DNA from: Ciborinia camelliae
Lineage: Eukaryota > Ascomycota > Leotiomycetes > Helotiales > Sclerotiniaceae
NCBI GenBank assembly: GCA_025890175.1
Contig: JANPYM010000002.1
Location: 1,626,091 to 1,690,090 of the forward strand
DNA length: 64,000 nucleotides
Direction of reading: 5' to 3'
Shown: piece by piece, positions 34,582-44,930 of the stretch
How the letters are laid out: each line of letters begins with the position of its first letter
How positions within the stretch are numbered: position 1 is the first letter of the stretch
Notes under the pieces: model-generated
Told to the model about the DNA's origin: nothing
Seen by the model: the letters and a program-made list of their open reading frames with translations, nothing else
Databases searched by the model: none
Program-made: the position numbers and the translations under genes

Positions 34582-34890
34582 TTACTCGTCATCGTAACCA
34601 CTCAAAGGTTTTCTTGGTCCAGTTGGCACTGTGCGAAGTACTTTCATTAGTGACTGGAAGTAGTAATGGCTCTCGCAGAGCAGTTTATACAGGAACGTAC
34701 TCGGATATGTCAAAGGAATCTGCGGTCTTGGTCCATCCCCGAGCCTGTGGCGGATCTTTGGCACTGTAAGAACGAGAACTGGTCCAATGCTTCCTACGAC
34801 TATGGAAAAGAAGATGGCGGGCTTTTCAATGGCTGCCCATCGCATGTATCGAAAAGGTTGAGAGAAGAATCGTGGAATTGTGGACGACAT
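34582..34890 (-). CDS. NADH:ubiquinone oxidoreductase (complex I) 9.5 kDa subunit
   Basis: Two exons, 34890-34701 and 34628-34582, with a 72-bp intron, give 78 aa. The sequence PRFFSQPFRYMRWAAIEKPA, one transmembrane segment (FFSIVVGSIGPVLVLTVP) and the end LTYPMPTGPRKPLSGYDDE match the small fungal subunit known from Neurospora as the 9.5 kDa subunit, an accessory membrane-arm protein in the mitochondrial inner membrane. The intron starts GTACGT, has a branch-like CACTAATG and ends GCACAG. Its length is a multiple of three and it lacks stops, so a retained intron would add 24 residues in frame. The family ending supports the spliced form. The gene is divergent from WBP1. Confidence 0.87.
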   Translation of the reverse strand: MSSTIPRFFSQPFRYMRWAAIEKPAIFFSIVVGSIGPVLVLTVPKIRHRLGDGPRPQIPLTYPSTFLYKLLCESHYYFQSLMKVLRTVPTGPRKPLSGYDDE

Positions 34891-35198
34891 TTTGTCTGTA
34901 ATTATTAGTAAATTTCTAAGATGGCAGAGAATTAATTCGTAATTGATCAAATCCCAGCTAACTCACAATAATTTCTTACTGCTGAATCCTTTTGCGGGGG
35001 TTTAAATGGCTCGACGCTTGAATTTCGACGTTGATGTCGCGAGTTTGTAATGTAGTAGGATCACGTGTAGATGTCCGACGCTAATTGGAACCCTTGTAGC
35101 TGTGGGAAACTATGGGCATTGCATACGTTTCCTAAAGCTTCAAGCCGCGCAATTCATAACTTCGAGAAAAGAGTATTGAAGTAGACCACAACAACAAT
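34891..35198. promoter_or_regulatory. Bidirectional promoter between the complex I subunit and WBP1
   Basis: The 308 bp contain a CACGTG E-box at 35062-35067, roughly 170 bp from the nearer start codon on one side and 135 bp on the other. bHLH factors such as Cbf1/SREBP types bind this hexamer in fungi; which one acts here is unknown. Confidence 0.5.
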
Positions 35199-36793
35199 AT
35201 GAGGTGGATTCTTTCTTTTCTGTTACTGGGCCTGCTCAGTGCCGTCTCAGCTTTGAGCTCCGGCGGAAACAAATTATTGGTTGTATTGGAGGAATTGTCC
35301 GAGAAGTCGAAATACTCGAAGTACTTTGGAGATCTCGAAGGCATGTAGCTGTTTATGATAACTATTTACAATTTTTAAGGTCTATTATACTAATATATAT
35401 TTGCATTTAGCTCGAGGATATAAATTAACATTTGAGTCACCCAAAAGCGACAAATTGGGACTTTTTGAATTGGGGGAGCGATCATTCGATCACCTACTTG
35501 TCTTACCATCTAAGTCAAAAGGTACGAGTCCTGACATCACCTCTGACGAACCACACAGCTAACACATAGCAGGTCTGGGACCAGCTTTAACACCCAAAAT
35601 CCTTCTCGAATTCATCAACAAGGGCGGAAACATCCTATTGACACTCTCATCGGCTCACCCTACCCCTACTGCCTTGGTATCATTACTCTTGGAGCTCGAT
35701 ATCCACCTCCCAACGGACCGCAATTCTCTTGTTGTTGATCACTTCAACTATGATACTTTAAGTGCTGCAGAGAAGCATGACGTTGTTCTTCTGCCACGCC
35801 CAGACGCTGTCAGACCAGATGTCAAAAACTACTTCCGTGGAGATGGCAAAGGCGGGGAAGTCATTGCTTTCCCAAGGGGCGTTGGGCAGACTTTGGGAAA
35901 TACCAGTCCTTTATTGACACCTCTTCTCCGAGCTCCAAGAACCGCATACTCATACAACCCAAAGGAGGATATTGAGGGTGTGGAAGATCCATTTGCAGTT
36001 GGACAACAGTTATCACTCGTTACCACCATGCAAGCTAGAAACTCTGCACGATTCACAGTTGTTGGATCGTCCGAGGTCTTTGAGGACACATGGTTTGATG
36101 CTAAGGTCAAGCGCAGCATTGGAATGGGAGGTGTTGGGTCTGATGCCAAGGAGATTAAGACTGCCAATCAAGAATTTTCGAAAGAGGTCACCGGCTGGAC
36201 CTTCAAGGAAATTGGAGTTCTCAAGGTTGGCAGCATCAAGCACTATCTTCATGAGAATGGTGTCAAGAGCAATGATACCAACCCAAAGATTTATAGAATC
36301 AAGAACGATGTGGTAAGTTAGGCCAATTGAAATCATTGAGTCATTGTTAACAATTTAATAGACATACGAAATCGAGCTTTCCGAATACTCATGGGACAAA
36401 TGGGTTCCATTTACTCCACCAACCGGAGATGTCCTTCAACTCGAATTCTCTATGCTTTCACCATTCCATCGTCTTGTGCTCGAACCATCTACTACCACAT
36501 CCGATTCACAAGTATACACAACAAGCTTTAAGCTCCCCGATCAACATGGTATTTTTAACTTCAAGGTCAACTACAAGCGACCATTCTTCACCAGCATCGA
36601 GGAGAAAAACACTGTCACAGTAAGACATTTTGCCCACGATGAATACACTAGAAGTTGGGCAATCAGCAATGCCTGGCCATGGATTGCCGGAATCGGCGCC
36701 ACAGTTACAGGGTGGGTTGCGTTTGTTGCTCTTTGGTTATGGAGCAAGCCTGTACCATTGAAGTTGACGACGAGTGGAAAGAAAGTTCAGTGA
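35199..36793 (+). CDS. WBP1: Oligosaccharyltransferase subunit WBP1 (OST48)
   Basis: Four exons, 35199-35340, 35411-35521, 35573-36312 and 36362-36793, give 474 aa. There is an N-terminal signal peptide (MRWILSFLLLGLLSAVSAL), a lumenal domain with the OST48 pattern (LLVVLEE, FGDLEARGYKLTFESP, LLVLPSKSKGLGPALTP, FINKGGNILL), and one C-terminal transmembrane segment (WIAGIGATVTGWVAFVALWLW). The very end KKVQ is a KKxx ER-retrieval signal. WBP1 is an essential part of the ER complex that transfers glycans to asparagine. Intron 1 (35341-35410) starts GC: the exon ends GAAG and the intron begins GCATGT. No GT donor in the right phase exists, while the GC site gives the conserved DLEARGYKL junction. 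The other introns are GT..AG. Confidence 0.95.
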
Positions 36794-37523
36794 TGGAGTA
36801 AATCCACGATTCGGCAAATATTTGTATGATAAAATCAAAAGTGTAATTTGATGGTTAACTGTTACAGATCCTGTTAATATTTGAAAGCTTGGGCTGGATG
36901 CGAAATGTGAATGTTTCAGCCTTTCGTTGCAGCCTTTTGTAAGCAGGAAAAAAATGCCAAGTGACTTGATGCTTTCCATGGTTGAAGAAAGTTCATCGGA
37001 ATTAGATAATTAAGACAAGGTTATTGAATGAAAGCTTAAGTTAATCCATGCGTTAGACCCTGCTCTATTCCGAACAATTCTTTCTACTACTAAATTTTAC
37101 TATAAACCTGTAAATCTATTTTCTTTGAAATATAATATCGAGAAAAAAAACCATTAAATAAACTAATTAATGTTATGGTATACTTTAAATTGCCCCTCTC
37201 CTTTAATAGTAGGTATCCAACTTGATAAAATTCAGCTATAAATATCTACCCAGACAAGAATATCCTCTTAAAGGCAATTGCAACCGGCGGGTCTCTACAA
37301 AGTTTCCTTGCATTGATTGATGTGGGGTAATAATAATAAATTGATTGATTAGATACGACGCGGTTCTTTCCCAACGCCAATCCCCGTGACGCGAGGCAAA
37401 TGGCAAAACAATTTTCTATGGTTTTACCCATTTGTACTGAACCATATTTATCTTCCCATAACAAGCAAAAGGTGGGTGCATTCCAGTGCATTTCAAACAA
37501 TCCGTACTTTCCTCAAACTATTT
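36794..37523. other. Intergenic region upstream of PIF1
   Basis: AT-rich spacer holding the WBP1 3' UTR and the PIF1 promoter. The PIF1 frame is open upstream of its first ATG back to 37386, but only with a non-ATG start. Confidence 0.5.
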
Positions 37524-40324
37524 ATGCCATTTGGCCGCGCCACTACTCCAGCATTTGCTACATTCACTAGAGGTAGTCTTGCGCAACGCTGGAGAGTGCA
37601 TCCCCATTTTACATTTCTCAACGCCAATGCACCAACTCAAGGAGTTCAATACTCTGCTATCGCAAACGCAATGTTAGGACGAGCGATTAAAGCTAAGGCT
37701 ACAGAAGCCCAGGCTCTGAATTCAAAGAATGATGCGAAGAAGCAAGCAATTGCACAAAATAATACGACGCGCAATGGGAACATACAAGAGTCATTCAAGC
37801 CAAAGCCTACGCAGACAATTGGTGGTTTCGCACAGCCGTTGAGGCCAGCATCAGAAAATGGGAAGTTAATACCAAAGGAAAGTCAATCGGCCGTTATATC
37901 AAGTGTCACCAGCTCTCATTTGAGCTCGGTATTTAGTAGGGATGGTGCATTCCAAGATACTCCGAATAGCAGCTTCGATCTTGGGCAATGGAATGAGGAC
38001 GATTTGAGTGACGATGATGCCATAGACTTCGATTACAGCTACACTTTGCCTTCACAACCTTTATCTACCAATGCCTCCATGCCGGCGCCCCCGAAACCTT
38101 CCCGTCAAACAATACCATCCTCCCCGTTTACCGAACGAGTAAAGACACAACGAGCCCCAAGTAGTAGCGCGCAAACTTGGTCATCATCACCACCTTCACA
38201 CAGAGTTACGCCGCCTGGGGCTAAAAGGAGGAGAGAGCTTGAGCAATTGGCAGCACAGCCTGTTATAGCTATAGATGATGAGGAACCACCAAAAGCCAAA
38301 CGACGAACATTGCCATGGATTCAGAAACAGTCAGAACAAGATGAGATATCGCATAGGCAAGAACAGGCTGAAGAGTTGAGTTCTCAAGCGGCCGACTCAT
38401 TTGATGTCGCACAATGCCTCAAGTGCAACAAGACAGGCCACTACATGAATGAATGTCCAACCAATGGCGAAGGAAAAGCAAATCAATGGGCCAGGTCTTT
38501 TTCAACCCAAGCTAAAAAGCAACCTTGGATGAGCGACGCAAAGACTATTGCAGATGATAAGAAGTTGATTAAGGAAAGGCGAAAGAGAGAAACCTACAAG
38601 GCAGAAAAGGCAGCTGCCGATGCTCATGGTCGTACCAAGACTGCTCAATTAGCTCCGATGCATTTGACTGACGAGCAAACTCGTGTCAAGGACTTGGTTG
38701 TAGATCAGTCGAAAAGTGTCTTCTTTACTGGTTCTGCGGGTACTGGAAAATCTGTTCTGATGAGATCAATCATTGCTGCCTTGAAAAGGAAGTACGTCCG
38801 CGAGGGTGATCGAGTTGCCGTCACTGCTTCAACCGGCTTAGCTGCATGCAATATCGGCGGGGTGACGCTCCACAGCTTCGGGGGCATTGGACTTGGTAAA
38901 GAGGACGTATCTACTCTCATAAAAAAAATTAAGAAAAATAACAAAGCTAAGCTTCGGTGGACAAGGACCAAGGTTTTGATCATTGACGAGATCTCTATGG
39001 TCGATGGAGACTTGTTCGACAAATTAGAAGAAATTGCGAGGGGAATGCGAAACAATGGACGACCATTTGGCGGTATACAACTTGTGATCACTGGAGATTT
39101 TTTTCAATTGCCCCCTGTTCCAGATTACAACCAAAAGAGTCGAGGTGTCAAATTTGCATTCGATGCCACTACCTGGGGAACGGCAATCCACCATACAATT
39201 GGTCTAACCCAAGTCTTCCGTCAAAAGGATCCTGGTAAGTTGGATATATTATTTTAGGCCGAAGCAAGCTAAGACTGCATAGTATTCGCGAACATGTTAA
39301 ACGAGATGCGGTTGGGAAAGGTCTCTGAAGATACTCTAAAAGCTTTCGCCGGAATGAAACGCGCCATAAATTACGAGGATGATTTGACTGCAACAGAACT
39401 GTGGGTATATTGCAATATCAAACCTCTGCATTACTGACAGTCTCTAGATTTCCAACCAGACATGAGGTTGAGAACTCGAATACCTTCAGATTGAGAAGTT
39501 TACACGGCAAGTCATATAAGTATACGGCTTTTGACTCCGGGACAATCACTGATGAGGGAATGAGAGAGAAACTTCTTTCAAACATGATGGCTCCTAAATT
39601 AATCGAACTAAAGAAAGGGGCTCAAGTCATGTTGATCAAAAATATGGATGATGGTCTAGTAAACGGATCGCTTGGGAAAGTTGTTGCTTTCATGAGTGAA
39701 AAGTCATTTGAGATCTACGACTCGAATCCAGATATACTCAACGAAAAAGAATTTTCCGATGCAGAGGAAGAACACAACCGCCAATCAGACCTCGCGAAGT
39801 TTAAGCAGACCAATAAGGAGCTGCCTAACACTGGCGTCTCTAGCAATGGTAGGCTATTTCCATTGGTACGATTTTCTATCCCAGATGGAACTGTTAGAGA
39901 TCTTCTTGTTCAGCCAGAGGAGTGGAAAATTGAGCTACCAAACGGAGAGGTGCAGGCGCAGCGCAACCAATTACCTCTTATTCTTGCCTGGGCACTCTCT
40001 ATTCATAAAGCCCAAGGGCAGACTCTTGAACGCGTCAAGATTGACTTGAAGAAAGTGTTCGAGAACGGTCAAGCTTATGTTGCATTAAGTCGAGCAACAA
40101 GCCAGGCTGGTTTGGAGGTTCAGAACTTCGATCCAAAGAAAGTCATGGCTCACCCGAGGGTTGCTGAATTTTATAACAGCTTGTATAGCGTCAACAAAGC
40201 TTTGGCGCACCCGAAAGTTGCGAAGGCAGATCCACCAAAGATACCTACGAATCCCATTAAGCCAATAAGGGACGATCCTTTCTTCGATGAGGACGAGGAA
40301 GAGATGGCACGCAATTTCGGTTGA
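37524..40324 (+). CDS. PIF1: PIF1-family DNA helicase with an N-terminal zinc knuckle
   Basis: Exons 37524-39234, 39283-39400 and 39448-40324 give 901 aa from the first ATG. The helicase core starts near residue 380: Walker A GSAGTGKS (403-410), Walker B IIDEIS (486-491), GDFFQLPPV, a QVFRQ segment, LFPTRHEVE, then the C-terminal motifs [15 protein letters not shown] and QAYVALSRA. Upstream is a long disordered region and one CCHC zinc knuckle (C298, C301, H306, C311). The first 50 residues are Arg/Phe/Thr-rich and poor in acids, compatible with mitochondrial import. PIF1 is a 5'-3' helicase that unwinds G-quadruplexes and acts at telomeres, replication forks and mitochondrial DNA. Both introns are GT..AG and phases match. 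Confidence 0.95.
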
Positions 40325-41227
40325 AAGGGCGTCTATGAGAGTCATGAGAGTATATTTTGTGGTGCTGTAGGAGTCACTGGAATTTGCTTAGGTTTGCTCA
40401 AGTGGGCTGTATGATCAGGTACCGAACTTGCGAAACGGGATTGTCTTTGCGCCGCGCCATTATCATGTCATGGGATTAGAGACGAGTCATACCCTCTTTA
40501 TATGTATAGAATTTATTCATGAACAAACTACAAGGACTTCTTGTAAAATAATCAATACTGAATAACACTACATAGGTACTTATTAGGTGCCTATTGATGC
40601 ACCTCCTTCGCTTTTCACAGTCAAAATGTTTGGTGACAATGATTCACTCTCTCTTAATGATCTTATTAATGTACATTATTACATGTACTCAAGTATATCA
40701 TGATTGGATCTACATCGATTAGATTGATATGTCTTAGGGATCTGCAAATAGTCCTTCTAGAAAATTCACCCCACCTCCTACCTACCTTACCTACCTATCG
40801 TCTATCGATAAGGTGGTGGTAAGGCGGCGGGGAAGATATTTTGAGGCGGCAATTACCAATTGAGCCCTACCTAGTACCTACCTTAATTAGTAATAAGCTA
40901 ATAAGCTCAGGTTAGCTCAAAAATCCCATTATTGCTAGGTACCTAGGTATACTTTTTTTGTCTCACCCTCGCTATTACTTACCCTTGTACACAACTCCCA
41001 ACCATCAGAAGAAAAATTAACATAGTTGTCAAGTTTTGTTTCTTGAGAAACCCTCTTCCTTCTCCTTATTCTCAATCCTCTTAATCGCTGTTTCACCTAC
41101 AGCTCTCTCTTCATTTATTGGGAGCTATTTAAACAATCCTAAGCGCTTATACCACCCTCCATCTCTTACTGCATATCGCGAAGCTTTCTACTCGACCAGT
41201 GGTGAACAACCAAAAACGGAACCCAGC
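40325..41227. other. Intergenic region upstream of EDC3
   Basis: Several CCTACCT/AGGTAGG elements (near 40777-40797, 40866-40882 and 40937-40949) cluster before EDC3. The frame upstream of the EDC3 ATG is open but has no earlier ATG. Confidence 0.5.
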
Positions 41228-43419
41228 ATGTCGAACCAATTTATTGGGCTCACCATGTTGGTGACATTGAGTTCTCCACCTGGTGCGCAATTGCGAGGCA
41301 TCGTCAGTAGCATTGAACCTGGTAAAAGCTTGACTTTACGAGAAGGTTGGTGCTCACGTAACGTTGGTAAACATGTCGTTGTATTGGCTAACACGAATTG
41401 TGCCTCATAGTTACCTGTCCTTCTAATGGAAAATACGTGCCAGAGTTTACAATTAATGCGGCGGAAATCACGGAATTGATTGAGGCTGGGAATGAAAATG
41501 TCAAGGCGCCTCCTTCGGTTATACAACAGAAGCCAGTGGTTGTACCTGCATCGGCAGCGAAGAAATTTGAGGATCCGGCAATTCTGAGCATGGGAAAGAG
41601 ACCGGGATCGGAAGTTTCTCCTGCAGTATCGGTTCCATCGCAATCGCAATGGAAGAGTACTCCGATGGAACGAGACGATTCGGCGCGAAGTGCTGTTGGT
41701 CGTGAGGATAGGCGCAAAGAACAAAACACTTCATCTGCGCTTCCAGACAGTCTAACAAGCCAGGAAATCCATAATCAGGAGGAACATGAAGCAGAGATCC
41801 TTGAAGAACTCGATGCAGAACTGGCTGGATTGTCAGTAGAGCCGGCCTTTGCCAAATCAGGACGACGGACTCGCAGGAGAAAGAATCAAGGCAAAAAGCC
41901 TGTAGAGGAACGTGCTTTCCAGGAGCCTGATGTTATTCCAGCAAAAGAGACCACCCGATCGAAAGGTTGGAGACAGACTCCATTACTAGAACCGGTTGCG
42001 TCGTTTCAACCCTTTGCAACCTTGAGGAAGAAGTCTCAGAGACGGGGCAACAGGAATATGGAAGAGAGTGGATGGGCCACCGAAGAGGCAACCGATGTGC
42101 AAGAGATGGGAGATTTTGATTTTGCCGGTAGCTTGGCAAAATTTGACAAGAAAACTGTCTTTAACCAAATCCAGGCAGAGGACGGTATCGCAGAATCAGA
42201 CCGTCTAGTTGGACACAATCGCTTACCGAAAGCAAAGCCAGGAACGTATGGGGGAAAGAACCTTCATCCTGCTGAGAACGTTCTGGATGTGCCAAACGGT
42301 GCCACGAAGGCTACAGAAACTTGGAAGAGTGACGCTGATGATACCGATATCCAAGAAAAAAGTAGCCAAAGAGGTTCGGGAAGTGGCAGAAACTCCCGTA
42401 CACGAAGACCAGAGAGTAAACTAAGTATCCACCACAGACCGACTTCACGGAAAGGGAGCATTGCTCCGAGCTCCCAGCCATCACGAAATATTTCTGTCGC
42501 ACCCTCAAAACTCATGTTCTATCTTGTTCCTTCAGATCGTCGATGTGAACCTATATCAGCGCTTCAGATGCTTAACCTGGAAAACATCGCAGATACTGAA
42601 CTTGGTCTTACTGAGGATATGATGACTGAGAATGCAGGTCGTGGTATCGCTGAAGTCGGATTATCAGCCGTGAGTACTGGAAATCGTGGCCTCACCCAAG
42701 GCAAGAAATCCACTGTTCCCACTGTCGTAGTCTTCGCTGGCAACAACAAAAGTGGTCTCCGAGCGGTAGCAGCCGGTCGACATCTTCGAAACCACGGTCT
42801 GAACGTTGTAGTTTGTGTTCTGGGTCTAGAGCGTGACTCCGAACTTTTGGTTGGATTAAGACGTCAAATCAAAGTTTTCCGTGGTTTCGGTGGCAAAGTC
42901 TTGACCAAATCCGAACTTCTTGATTTCGTTAAATCTTTACCTGTACCTATCGATCTCATTATAGATGGTCTCCTCGGACTCACAATGTCTTTTGAAGAGC
43001 TTCGCACAGGTGACCAAGCTACAGCATACGAACTTATTGAATGGGCCAATCGAAGTAAAGCACCTGTTCTCGCCATCGATGTTCCTACGGGTATTGATCC
43101 CACGAGCGGGAAAGTCAGTATTATTGATGGACGAAAATTATATATCCATGCGAGATATGTAGTTGCAATGGGAGCGCCTAAGAAAGGTTTATTAGAAGCA
43201 ATGAGTATGGGTGAGGGAGTAGGCGATGAGGAGAAATTGGGATTGGGGATGACGAGTGGAAATGCGAAAGCGAGTGGGGAATGGCAACTTTTTGTCGCAG
43301 ATATTGGGCTGGGGATGGCAGTTTGGAAGAAAGCTGGAACGAGAGTTAGGAGGGGAGTGGAGTTTGAGGGAAGTTGGGTATTGGGGATGAGGTTTCAAGG
43401 TGGGGCGGGGCTTGAGTAA
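41228..43419 (+). CDS. EDC3: Enhancer of mRNA decapping 3
   Basis: Two exons, 41228-41345 and 41411-43419, give 708 aa. Domains in order: an LSm-like N-terminus split by the intron (SNQFIGLTMLVTLSSPPGAQ..SLTLREVTCPSNGKYVPEF); a long charged linker; the FDF motif DFDFAGSLAKFDKKTVF (about residues 272-288); and a C-terminal YjeF_N Rossmann domain (about 425-700) with TVVVFAGNNKSGLRAVAAGRHL and APVLAIDVPTGIDP. EDC3 is a P-body scaffold: the LSm part binds Dcp2, FDF binds the helicase Dhh1 and YjeF_N dimerises. The intron phase and the first ATG both fit the family N-terminus. Confidence 0.95.
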
Positions 43420-44185
43420 ATTTCGGGTTTCGTTGGCGATTTTTTTATTTTTGCTAGGTGGATGGTCTGGGATTAAAAGCATGACATCTGGAACGGGGAG
43501 TGGAAATGAATAAATAGCATTAGCATGGCGTTCTAGTTGTTGCATTTTTTGGTATTGGCTAGCTGCTTGGCTAAGCTAGCTAGCTGGCTGGCTTTAAGGA
43601 TGGGCATGAATGAAATGAAAAGGTACAATCTTACAGGCATGAAATGGTGTGGTTGCCAGCGCTTGCTCCTTGATGGATGCACATCAACCAGCTGGGCTTT
43701 ATGGAAGAGGCGAAAGAAGTGTGTAATAGATATCGATATCATTATCATTATCATTAACACTCACAATGAAATATACGTTTTCTTTTGATAAAAAAATCTC
43801 GACTTCATGAGTCGGTCTATAAAGATTACTTGGTAGGTAACCTACTTACTACATGATACCTCCTACCCACTACCCCTTCGCTTCGCTTCGCTTCGCTTCA
43901 ATCACAAGTTCATCAGAGGAGACTCAGGAGAGAGAGGAGAGAGAGAAAAAGATTTCTGGCGCAAGAGAAACAAAATTATATTCTAAAAATGCAAATGCTC
44001 GCGAGGATCGAGAATCGAGAATCTAATCGCGTAATTCATATCCCCCTTCCCTTCCCCGATATATAGGTATATAGGGAGATAGATATATAGATAGATAGAT
44101 AAATTACTACCTTCTGGCTTGCTTATATTCCCTTGCAGATTTGAAGTTTCACTGGTATACTGTACCGTACGGTACTGTTGGTAGG

Positions 44186-44216
<31 letters not shown>

Positions 44217-44930
44217 CCAGGTATGTATTTATTTATTAGTTGATTGATTAATTAATTATAGGTATTTGATCCTCCCACTCCTCCGACTCCTCCCCCTCCT
44301 CCTCCTCCGACGCCGAAAAATAATTTTGCAAATGCGAAATCGATATTAGGTATCTCTACTAGGTAGGTAGGTAGGTAACCATACATAACATATATAACAG
44401 ATAACATACTATACTTATACTCCCTCCCTCCGTCCCTCCCACAAAGAAGCGAGCAGTGAGCGCAATCCAATTCCATTCCATCCAATGCAATCCAAACGCA
44501 ATACAATACAATGCAATCTCTTCTCTTCTCTTCTTTCCACGCCTCGCAACCCTTTCCCCCCTCTTCCCTTCCCCCAGGTGTAATATATTAATGATAATGA
44601 TCAACACGCCTGCCTAAGGCCTGCATGCACATGTACATGCCCAAGCTCCCTTTCGTATCATCTCATCTCATCCCATCTAATCCCCAGAGTATTCTATCTA
44701 GGTACCTATATCTAGAACCTGTATATATATGTGTGCGTATACGTGTGTATGTGTATCTATAGCCAGCCAGCTAGCCCTCTTCCTCTATTACAATAATAAT
44801 GATAATGATACTTACGCCGATTCATCCCTCCCTTTCCATTCCATTCGGGCTCTGCTCCAGTTCCATCGCTTCGTTTCTCCAGTTCGTTTTAATTTCATTC
44901 CATTTCATCCCATTTCATTTCATTTTCATT
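43420..44930. other. Convergent intergenic region with microsatellites
   Basis: The region lies between the EDC3 and IRS4 stops. It holds a CTTCG pentamer run (43876-43899), an (AT)n tract (44190-44216), CTCCT-rich tracts near 44275-44310 and an ATTTC-rich stretch at 44893-44938 running into the IRS4 stop. No gene is recognised. Confidence 0.55.
44190..44216. repeat. (AT)n microsatellite
   Basis: An uninterrupted TA dinucleotide run of about 27 bp. Confidence 0.9.
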
